Assembly (NCBI RefSeq): GCF_000002875.2
Contig: NC_009420.2
Span: 2,022,951 to 2,086,950, forward strand
Direction of reading: 5' to 3'
DNA: 64,000 nucleotides
Source: Leishmania infantum JPCM5
Lineage: Eukaryota; Euglenozoa; Kinetoplastea; Trypanosomatida; Trypanosomatidae
This document shows positions 10,734-19,187 of the stretch, one piece after another; positions within the stretch are counted from its first letter, which is position 1, and each line of letters opens with the position of its first letter. The notes beneath the pieces are model-generated. The model saw nothing but the letters and a program-made list of their open reading frames with translations, made no database searches and was not told the DNA's origin. Both the position numbers and the translations under genes were made by a program.

Positions 10734-13700
10734 TCACAGTCGCCGCCTCAGCTCATCCTTAAAGCGATCCAGCAATGTACCGACCTTCGGTTTTCCGCCA
10801 GCCGAGGCGGCACCGCTCAAAGCGAGCCGGCTGGCGTTGTTGTTTTCCATAAAGACTTGGTAGTTCTTCTGCAGGCGCAGCCAGCGTGACCGCAGTGACG
10901 GGCTGCATGCAGACAAGATACCGTCGCTGGACAGTTGCTGGATGCCGGGCAGGAGGTGCCGATAGACGAGTGTCGGAGTCACTACAGCGCACTTCACGAT
11001 GCTGTTCAGCAGCGCGTGAAGCACGAGCATCGTATCCTCCCAGTCATGCTCACCCAGGTCGCGCTGCTCACTGCCGGCACGCCCCTGTGGGGCGATTCGT
11101 GCACCCGCTGCCGTCGATACCAGGGACGACGACGGCGTCGCTGCCGCCGGCGCGGCACTAAAGCTCTCCTGGGATACCCGCTCCACGCACTGCTCGGCGA
11201 GACAGTCCATGAGTAGGGAGAGCTGCGGGTAGAGAAGCGCCTCGCGCGGCTCGGCCGGCATGCGCTGCATCAGCTGATAGAACTGCTGTAGCAGACAGCG
11301 AGTGAAACGCGAGGTACATCCGGTAGCGTCCGCCACACGCAGCACGGGTCGAATGGCCTTCTCTTGCGCTCGCGGCTCGGTCAGGGCAACTGAAACGGAC
11401 AGGACTCCAGACAAGGCGGCCTCTTGCACAGCTGGCTGCGGGTCCTCGAGAAGGGGCAACAGAGGCTCAACCAGCAACGCTACTTTGAGGCGCTCGCTTG
11501 CAAGCACAGCGCAGGTGTCGTGGGCCAGCACCACAGCCGTCAATCGCTGCCGCACCTCTGGCGAGGCCACAAGGAACTTCACCAGTCCTGAAATGCCAGA
11601 CGCCACCTCGTGGCTCTCCATCGCCAAGGGAGTCAAGGCTGCCACGCACCGGATGCACGCCATGAGAGGCGCAGAGCGGGGGCAGCGGACGTCCTCGCTT
11701 TCGAGCGAGATGCTCCAAGCGACAAAGCGGAGACTCTCCCCCCGGATGCGCTCGGGGGTGAGCGACTCGGAAGGCGGCGCCGTGGAAGGGGTGAAAGCGT
11801 CCATGTCGGTGGTCTGCCTCTGCCGCCCCGGCGCTTTAGCGTCGTCGGCCGCGCTGGCATCTGTTCCACCTTGCGGCAGCGTCACGGCGTCGCCGCAGAG
11901 GAAGAGGAAGAAGGAAAACACAAAGAGCAGCTGCCCCCTCTCCAGATCCTGCTGAGTCAGCGAGGCACCCACCGGGCTTTGCGGCGGGAGAGGCTGTAGC
12001 GGTGGTGGTGTCGGCCGCGCTGCTGTCATTTCGGAAGTGTCCTCGCTTACGGCGGCAGCCTCAACGTCATGCCGAGAGCCAGAAGCGAGCGGCCCTTTCA
12101 AATAGTGCGCCACTTCCTGCCACACCTGCGAACCAAGTAGCGGTACCAACGATGCGAGTGTAGCACACAGCGCGCACAGCGGGCCGCACAAGCGGGTACT
12201 TGCATCGCTGCCGCTCGGCGCACCACCTTCCCCATCTGTGGTCAGTGACGCGAGATGGACCTTGGATAGGAGGTTAGAGAGCAGATTGTACGCGATGGGA
12301 AGCACAACACGCACATAGGCGGACGACAGTGAAGACGAGGTTTTCGAGCCATCACTGGCCTCGCAGCGATCACGGCGGCCCTCGGCCTCACGACTGTGCA
12401 GCAACTCTGCGGCGACGCAGCGAAGGGCCGCGTGAAGAAGCTGGATGAGTGTCATGACGTTGCTGAGAGACAGTGCCGCCGCCGCAGACGCGCTGGATTC
12501 GTCCGTGGGGCCCTTCTGCCTTTCCCCGATGGGGGCCGCGTTGGCAGTACCTAAAGCAGCAGCGCTGCTGCTGCCTTTGTCTGGTCCCTTTCGCAGCAGC
12601 CACTGCGCTGCCTCCATCTCCATCACAGTCAGCAGCAGAGGCACGAATTGCGTTAGCAGCACGCCGTCCCGGAGAAAAACCGGATAAAGCACCTCGCACA
12701 ACTGCGTCTGCGCCGCCTGGCGCACCGTTCGGCTGTTGCTGTCAGTCGCCAAGTGCACCAGAAGCTCCATGAAAAACGTCTGCTGCGTTGGTGACATGGA
12801 CGCGGTGCAGGCATCAGGCAAGCCCTCCACAGATGTATGCGGTGTGGATGAATGCACGGTGGTTGTCTCCGACGATAGTCCGCCCCCAAGGCTTGATCTC
12901 AGCATGGCGCCTGCCGACGCAGACGAGTTCATGGTGGCCGTGGTGCCGGTGGTCGTGGCGTCACCCCAAAGCAAGGAGAGACAGCGTGGCAACTCGCGGC
13001 GTACCGCGGACGTGTCATCCTCGCACAATGGCCGCAGCAATCCCTGGCACAGCGAGTAACGCACCTGCGGAGAGTGTCGCAACAGCGGCGCCACAGCAGC
13101 GGCGCAGTCGAGGGCCAGCAACCGTCGCTCAAACGCCTGTGCGTTGACGAGGGTGTACAGCTCTGGAATCAGCTCCTGCTCCAGCGTTCGCGATGGTGCC
13201 TCCTGAGCCACGCGCAGCCACTCCTGCACGATGGTCATTCGATGCTCCATCATCGGCCGCTTGTAGAGAGTTAGCATCATGTGCCGCGCCGCAGCGCGCA
13301 CAGTACCGGATGAGCCCAGCACCGCCACAGTACGAAGCAGCGGAAGAAGAATATCCTTGCGCATCGGATCCAACGAGCTGGCCAAAGTCTGCAGGCGCTC
13401 CGCAATGATCCCTACAGTCTGCTTCAACTGCGCGTCCAGCTCGCGCTCGCGGGTGCGAAGCTGCGCGTTGGATTTCTCGGCCGCCTGAGCCCGCCTCTCT
13501 AGGCTGCTGCGGTTCTCCTCGCTACGCTGCGCGGCCCGCTGCACATAAAGAGAGCAAATCTGAGGGTCCCAACGTTCTAGCAGGGTGAGCACGTTGTCGT
13601 CGCGCGCTAAGTCCCTGTATGCGGACAGGGCCTCCACGACACTGTCGCGCAGCGCCGCCTGAAGCTCAGCGGATGTCGGAATCGCTCCATTTGTCGTCAC

Positions 13701-13892
13701 CTCTTCGGCACCGTCGCGCATAAGGCGCTGCCTGGCAGGGGAGTCATTATTCGTCAGCGCCTGCGATGAGGTTTCCGCCACCAGCGCGGCGTGGGCGCGG
13801 GCGAACCCGCGGCGGATTAGCCACTCCAGCACCTCCTGCTCCGGCAACTCACGTTTCTCCGCCAGCGCTGCGGAAGAGCTGGTGGGGTCCAT
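10734..13892 (-). CDS. LisH and HEAT-repeat protein, RELCH-like
   Basis: 1052 residues from the ATG at 13892; the frame extends seven codons further only through a GTG. Residues of about 17-41 form a LisH motif (VLEWLIRRGFARAHAALVAE). Residues of about 125-175 are a charged coiled coil (SSLERRAQAAEKSNAQLRTR). The rest is mostly alpha-helical HEAT-like solenoid, broken by Ser/Thr/Ala-rich loops near 320-370, 450-490 and 640-700, and ends KDELRRRL. LisH, then coiled coil, then HEAT is the architecture of RELCH (KIAA1468), a Rab11 effector that moves cholesterol from recycling endosomes to the Golgi in animals. Orthology is inferred from order and length (human about 1,216), not from alignment. 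Other LisH/HEAT scaffolds remain possible. Confidence 0.55.
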   Translation of the reverse strand: MDPTSSSAALAEKRELPEQEVLEWLIRRGFARAHAALVAETSSQALTNNDSPARQRLMRDGAEEVTTNGAIPTSAELQAALRDSVVEALSAYRDLARDDNVLTLLERWDPQICSLYVQRAAQRSEENRSSLERRAQAAEKSNAQLRTRERELDAQLKQTVGIIAERLQTLASSLDPMRKDILLPLLRTVAVLGSSGTVRAAARHMMLTLYKRPMMEHRMTIVQEWLRVAQEAPSRTLEQELIPELYTLVNAQAFERRLLALDCAAAVAPLLRHSPQVRYSLCQGLLRPLCEDDTSAVRRELPRCLSLLWGDATTTGTTATMNSSASAGAMLRSSLGGGLSSETTTVHSSTPHTSVEGLPDACTASMSPTQQTFFMELLVHLATDSNSRTVRQAAQTQLCEVLYPVFLRDGVLLTQFVPLLLTVMEMEAAQWLLRKGPDKGSSSAAALGTANAAPIGERQKGPTDESSASAAAALSLSNVMTLIQLLHAALRCVAAELLHSREAEGRRDRCEASDGSKTSSSLSSAYVRVVLPIAYNLLSNLLSKVHLASLTTDGEGGAPSGSDASTRLCGPLCALCATLASLVPLLGSQVWQEVAHYLKGPLASGSRHDVEAAAVSEDTSEMTAARPTPPPLQPLPPQSPVGASLTQQDLERGQLLFVFSFFLFLCGDAVTLPQGGTDASAADDAKAPGRQRQTTDMDAFTPSTAPPSESLTPERIRGESLRFVAWSISLESEDVRCPRSAPLMACIRCVAALTPLAMESHEVASGISGLVKFLVASPEVRQRLTAVVLAHDTCAVLASERLKVALLVEPLLPLLEDPQPAVQEAALSGVLSVSVALTEPRAQEKAIRPVLRVADATGCTSRFTRCLLQQFYQLMQRMPAEPREALLYPQLSLLMDCLAEQCVERVSQESFSAAPAAATPSSSLVSTAAGARIAPQGRAGSEQRDLGEHDWEDTMLVLHALLNSIVKCAVVTPTLVYRHLLPGIQQLSSDGILSACSPSLRSRWLRLQKNYQVFMENNNASRLALSGAASAGGKPKVGTLLDRFKDELRRRL

Positions 13893-15471
13893 TGCGTTGC
13901 ACAGCAGCGCCACCGCATACGAGCAAGAGGAGAGAGGAAAACGGCGGTGGAGGGGGAAGCCCAGTAAGCAGACGTGCTGTCTTCTACCGCGTGTTGTTTT
14001 TGTCTGCGTTTAGACGCGAGAACATAACAAAGAAAGCAACACGAGAAAAGCGAGGCGCAAATGAATCAGCAGCGAGAGAAGGTAAGCGGGCTTGTGTGGA
14101 GTGTCTTGTGTGTGTTTGTTTGTGTGTGTGTGTGTGTGTGCCGAGGCGCCGCTGGCCCTAGTGAGGCATCTCTCGTTGAAGTTCAACAGGTTATTCGCTA
14201 CACATGCACAACATGCATTGGAGCAGGCAACACACGAAATGAATACATAAAGAGACGATCACGAGATGCGCGAATCGCGCACACGCAATACAATCGAAAG
14301 AAAAACGAAGAGGCGCCCGCCAATGAGAAAAGGGCGGCAAAAGCAAGGAAAAGAGAGACATGCAAACAGAAGGAGGGAGGGCGAGGTCAAGGGGGGCTAG
14401 CACGGTCACGGAAAAGACAAACCGCGAACGAAAAGTATGATGTCATGGGTCACGGAACCTCGCCTAAGATAGGCATATGCCCACGCACCACCAGCTGCCG
14501 CCGGCGAGTAGGCGGGTGCGGTATTATTCCGCAGAATTGTGGTTGTTCTGTTTCCACGGTGAATAATGCTTCCGTTCCTTCAACAGCGTGAGAGAGCCGA
14601 GAGTAGAGAGAAAACAGGAAAGCTGTAGAGAAGAGAGTCGGCTTCGTCAACAGCAGCACCCAGATACCCCGTGAATTCGATCAGGTGGTTGTGTGCGGCC
14701 GCGTCGCTTACATCAAGACTCATTACGCACGGCAGTACAAAAGGAGCTGTACAAATGGATCTGCTCGATAGGCCCGAGAGTGCTGGATCACCTGCCCCTC
14801 CGCATTGCCGGTCGCACTTGTTGGAGGCGCGAACGGGAGGTTTTGCATGGGTGGAACTGATTCTAATACACAACAACGGGAAGAAGGCGCAGCTGAGAAT
14901 TCTAGTGAACGCATGAAGAAAAACGCCCAGAACAACTGGGCAAAGAGGATTGCGAGCCCCATCCAAATCGAGCAACCAAGCACATGCGCCCGAGACCGGT
15001 GCCTTCCACCAGCGCTGGCCGTCTTGGCAAAATACAAAGCCGAGCCAAAACAACAAAAAAGGAAAGCACACATGAAAACCCTTGAAGAGAGCGAGAAGGA
15101 AAAATCGTGCAGACGGCATCCGAGGTGCACTGATTGGCTGTGGAAAAAGAAGGGGAGGAGCTGTGGAAGCAGAGGAGATCGCAAGAGGAAGGCGCCGTTT
15201 GGCCGACGTATGTGTTCACTGTCCAAGTCGGCCCTTCACTGGAATACATTGCACAAAAAAGCCGTCAGCGTAAGTAAAACTTGCATAAACATCAAGAGGC
15301 AGCAAAGGCCGAGGCAAAGAAATCGAGCAGCACCGTGCAGCATGATAAGTCAGAAGAAGCTGATTTGGGGGAAGGGGGGAGCAGCATGAGCTGGAGATGA
15401 AACATGCATGCTGGGCCAGTGGTAAAAGTGGCTCGCTGTGTCGGTGCGCTGTGCGGGTGCACACACACGTG
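13893..15471. other. Intergenic/UTR, no gene seen
   Basis: About 1.6 kb with a TG repeat near 14108-14141. Short frames on both strands look random. It should hold the 3' UTR of the small repeat protein gene and the 5' UTR of the RELCH-like gene. Confidence 0.55.
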
Positions 15472-16059
15472 TCAAGAAGTCAAACCCTCCCCCCTCGTCA
15501 TCTTGTCGGCAGATGCCGCTAGCTCAGCTGCTGTGCGCCGCGGTGGCGGCGGCTGACGAGCTACAACGTACTTCTCGTACAGAGCAATGTGCTTATTACG
15601 TTCTCGCTCCATCCCCTCGCGGTAGAGCCGGTCCATCGCGGCCAACTGCTTCTTGGCCGTCAGTTTTATAGTGTTGCGCTCGTAGTGTGAGGTCGATTGC
15701 TTGTAAAGCTCGTCGAAGTTTCTCTTTTTGGTAGCCAGCGTCTCGTCGTAGAGGTGGCGCACAAGAGCCTCCTCCTGGAGAGGGGTAATCTTGGTCACGG
15801 TGATGGTGGCGTCCTTCTTGATCGCAGCGTCCATCTGCCGCGCCACCTCCTCACGCTCACGCTGCCGCCGCTCCAGAGACTCGTCGTACAGGTGATGAAT
15901 ACGCTTGTCGAGAGCCTCCTTGGTGATGATGCTGCGCGGTGCAAGAGGCTTCAGCTCGACCGTGAGCCGATTACTACGGCTGAGACGATCTACGCTGCGC
16001 TGCAGCTCTTCTTCCGTCATGACCTTGGTAGGTGCGTAGGAGTCCCTCTCCGTGTACAT
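15472..16059 (-). CDS. Small charged helical protein with repeated HLYDE motif
   Basis: 195 residues from the ATG at 16059. The frame is open for 82 more codons upstream, but a spliced-leader acceptor (pyrimidine tract, then AG at 16088-16087) lies between, so the upstream part is 5' sequence rather than protein. The protein is mostly charged helix with a degenerate repeat about every 45 residues: KRIHHLYDESLERRQRERE, then ALVRHLYDETLATKKRNFDE, then AMDRLYREGMERERNKH. A shorter related piece (LQRSVDRLSRSNRL) comes first. A Pro-rich patch and an Ala-rich tail follow. It recalls small cytoskeleton-associated helical repeat proteins, but I do not recognise the family, and no enzymatic motif is present. 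Confidence 0.75.
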   Translation of the reverse strand: MYTERDSYAPTKVMTEEELQRSVDRLSRSNRLTVELKPLAPRSIITKEALDKRIHHLYDESLERRQREREEVARQMDAAIKKDATITVTKITPLQEEALVRHLYDETLATKKRNFDELYKQSTSHYERNTIKLTAKKQLAAMDRLYREGMERERNKHIALYEKYVVARQPPPPRRTAAELAASADKMTRGEGLTS

Positions 16060-16086
16060 GACGCTGCAGTAGTTCTTCCCTTTTTT

Positions 16087-16140
16087 CTGTTGGGGACGAA
16101 GAGGCGAGTCGCAAGAGGGAGGCAGCAATAAGCACGCGTG
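16087..16140 (-). promoter_or_regulatory. Probable spliced-leader acceptor for the small repeat protein gene
   Basis: Read on the minus strand this is a pyrimidine-rich run ending ccccaacag, with the AG at 16088-16087. It leaves a 27-base 5' leader before the ATG at 16059. In kinetoplastids a pyrimidine tract followed by the first AG marks the trans-splice site. This is the main reason for choosing the short start. Confidence 0.6.
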
Positions 16141-16836
16141 AAGGGCAAAGAGAGCCTCTCGGCGAGGTCGACGTGGCGAATGCGGAGCGAACACAACGCT
16201 GGAGTGCGCGCGACCTTGTGGTGCCCGTAGTGATGGACCCACGCAACGTGAGAATCGATGAAGGAAGTAAAGAAAGTCGACAGCGTGTGTTTGTTTTTGA
16301 AGCAACCACTTGTGCAGCTAAGACAGGCAAAAAAAAAGGCCATGATGAGGCACGCGCAACCGGGACAAGAGGGGAGGCACCACGGTGGCGAACACGAGAC
16401 GAGAGCCAACGAGAAGGAGGGGCGTCTGAGCAGTTCAAAACGTCTGGAGAAGAGACGATGGAGCTGATGCCTGGGCAGAAGGTCACCTCTGCCGGAAAAA
16501 AAGTAGTGGGCCCCGGGGAGAAGGTACATGTGCTGCACGACACGCACAAACAGAGAGACAGCGGGACCTCCAGCCGCACCGTAGCGAACGCGAGACCCCT
16601 AAGAAGCGCCACAGGTGACGATAGACGTTCTCATTCAGTGCCGCCGACATAGCGGCGACTCCTCCTATTCTGCGGCGAGCCTACCCGCATTCTTCTCTCC
16701 TTTTCCTTTAGGGCCTTTGCACACAGGAGCGAAAAAAAAAAGGGGGGGCAGAGAGTGTGACGGAGAGTGAAGTCAAACAAAGGTCATCAGAGCGCGACAC
16801 ACTAAAAAGGATAAAACACATTGTCTTTTGTTATCC
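16089..16836. other. Intergenic, no gene seen
   Basis: Sequence between the small repeat protein gene and retroposon copy 1. Open frames here, including the 5' extension of the small gene, have no recognisable domain. A short A/G-rich patch lies near 16728-16750. Confidence 0.5.
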
Positions 16837-18520
16837 GACGTGCCCATCTCACCACGAACACGTCCGCAACAGTGTACACACGCCTCCGCAACCACAGCGC
16901 CCCAACCCTCTGGCCGCACGGCGGCGACATCTCCTGGTCGCCGAGAACGAGCCGCCCTGCGGGGTAGAAGAGGTGGTGGTGGTGGTGGGCCAGGCGCGTG
17001 CCGAGTGAGCTCGAGGAACAAGTCGGCCAGCCTCCGGTGAGAGCCCTTCAGAGCCTCTGCAACCCGGCCGTATGCCATGCTTCCGGCACCCGTGCCCTCA
17101 TATCAGCCCACCGCGTCGGACGCAGGAGACGCCGCATGCTCTGCGCACACATGCGCCCTGGCGTCGATTCGTATGGTGCCCTTCGCGCCCTTTTTCGCCC
17201 ATCACTCTTGCGCATCGGACAACCGCACGCCTTGCATGGATGCGGCACACCCATGCCAGCTGTGCATGGCAGCGCCTGCGCACCGTGCGCTCTCGCCTTT
17301 TCATCCAGGTCCTGTGGCCTGCCTCAGGGCACGACGCAGCTGTCCGGGTGGCGGGCATCCTCCTCCATGTCCGTCGATGTCGTGGCGGCGAGTCGGAATG
17401 GGTTGGCCCACATGCGCCGCGACGGGGGGACGCTGCCATGGGTCTGTGGCAGCAGGGGCCAACAGACAAGCATGTATCTGCGCACAGGGGGGCAGCCACA
17501 GACACACACACACACACACACGGCGCGGAAAGGCCATGCGGCGCAACTAGCATGTGCGTCATCACACCGGTGCGCGCAGCATCGTAGCGTGGAACGAGGT
17601 GCGCCTTGCGCCTCGAGCAACCCGCGAGTCTCGCGTCGCATGCCCGGCACAGTGCCGGATCGGCCGCCCTCACCGCAGAAAGCGGGTGGGGATCGAGGCG
17701 CTGACGGGGTTGGGGGCACCACAGCGCTAGAAGAGTTGGTGGGCGGCACACCGTCTGCGCGCCATCTTGTCGCTGCAGGAATCCAAAGTGCGGACAGGTG
17801 GATGTGCGCAGCCGGGCGAGGAGGGTGGCCTGCCGTCGCGGGCCGCATCGCGTGGTGCGCGGTTTCGGGGGATGTTGGACCTGGCGTCTGCGGCCAGTGA
17901 CCACCAGGCCCGTTAGTAATCCATGCAGCTGGCGCCGGCGCCTCTGCCACTGCCAATTCACACAAGCCTGCCAGATTCGGCCTTGCGCTCCAACTCACAG
18001 CGGCCAAAGACAAACTCAAGTGAGAGACGCACGCGACGGGCTACAGTAGCGCCGGCACCTGTGCCCCAATGCATCGCAGCATGCCATCTGTCACTCTTGT
18101 AGGGCCCGCGCCGAGCGCCATGAGCAAGGAGAGCGAGTCCGTGGCAACGCCCACACTTGTTTTCCCGTGCCTTGGTTGCTCCAGTTGCCTTCGAAGCATG
18201 TCCAGCCCCAGCTCCACTGCCTCGCCCTCGGCGCCGTCGCTGCTAGCACGGAGGCCGCAGCATTTCGCCGCCGTGCCTATGGGTGTATTATTAGCGTACA
18301 GCATCGCGGGTGCTGCTGATTTGGCGTCTGTCTGTGCCGCACCATCCGCCAGTAGCGATTAGGGGAGCCTGGCAGCAAATCAAAAAAAAACGAGAGAGGT
18401 GCTGCCTGCGTGCCGCTAGTCTCTCCTCATCCGGAGAGCCCACCCGCAGCAGCTGCCAGGGAGTGATATGCTGGCGCGCGCGCGCGACCGCTGCGCATGT
18501 GGGCTGTGCGCGCGTGCGGA
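16837..18520 (-). mobile_element. Degenerate ingi/L1Tc-related retroposon (DIRE-like), copy 1
   Basis: About 1.68 kb present again at 48065-49737 and, as its last 485 bp only, at 54562-55046. Read on the minus strand it encodes a broken RNase H domain (18041-18304). This is followed in another frame by LSLEFVFGRCELER, the counterpart of the FVFGHCG-type end of RNase H. Further on comes ARLRTSTCPHFGFLQR plus a Cys-pair region (ALCRACDARL), like the post-RNase H zinc-finger part of ingi/L1Tc elements. The endonuclease and reverse transcriptase parts are missing, so the unit is 5'-truncated. No poly(A) tail or clear target duplication was seen. An internal CA repeat lies near 17502-17520. Open frames on the opposite strand across the unit are antisense shadows. 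Confidence 0.75.
18041..18304 (-). pseudogene. RNase H domain remnant of retroposon copy 1
   Basis: An 87-codon frame carrying an RNase H core: the acidic-helix region GEAVELGLDMLRRQL and the catalytic-Asp strand TDSLSLLMALGAGP, which is characteristic of ingi/L1Tc RNase H. It ends at a TAG after AQVPALL. The domain resumes at once in a shifted frame (RRVRLSLEFVF), so the reading frame is broken by a stop plus a frame change. It cannot make a complete RNase H. Confidence 0.7.
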
Positions 18521-19187
18521 TTTCCGAAGAAGTGTCAATGACTGCGTATCCACATGAAAGCCGCCGAAGCGGTGTGACTACATTATGCTTTTCGGCGTGT
18601 ACGCCTTCCGCGCGATGTGCGCAAAGGAGCCCCCTCGCGTGCGTGTCGCGAGAGATGGTGGCGGGCGCGGCGCAGAAGCACGAATGAAGTCGAGGGCCAG
18701 CAGGCCCAGTCTCTTTTCTATATCACGCATAAAAAGAAAGGAGTGGAAAAACGAAAAGAAGTTCGATGGGAAAGGGAGTAAGCGAACAACAGCCAGAGAA
18801 AGAACAGCGAACAAAAAAGAAAAACGGTGGAAGCACATGCGCAACCGACACGCGCACACACACGCACACCAAGGACTAGATGGTATTCGAAAATCATAAG
18901 TTATAAACAGAGTTTTACATGGGAAAAAAGAGGTGCACGCCGTCAGTACAGGACACACACGCACACGCACACACCGATCCCCTGCGACAGGCCCGCCTCC
19001 GCAGAGGGGAGAAACCTAGTAACAAAGTACGGCGCTGAAGGTATAATGGCTACAGGGCATGGTATTGCCTCTGCTTTAGCAGCCGCACACAAAGACAGGC
19101 AAAGGGGGACAACATAAAACGTCACTGGGGCCTGATGTCTCTTTTTTTGTTGTTGTTTCTTTCGCTTAGGTGGATCCGACTGTGTAC
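18521..19187. other. Intergenic/UTR, no gene seen
   Basis: Sequence between the 5' edge of retroposon copy 1 and the kinase-like gene, presumably that gene's 3' UTR. It contains CA-rich patches near 18853-18870 and 18952-18974 and A-rich tracts. No gene seen. Confidence 0.5.

Noticed and set aside
17500..17520. CA/TG repeats across the window as special regulatory arrays
   Set aside because: Present in most spacers here and common in Leishmania genomes; no pattern tied to one gene.
16998..17900. 300-codon + strand frame in retroposon copy 1, repeated at copy 2
   Set aside because: Antisense to the RNase H/zinc-finger remnant; Ala/Arg/Gly-rich with no domain, and opposed to the direction of all genes.
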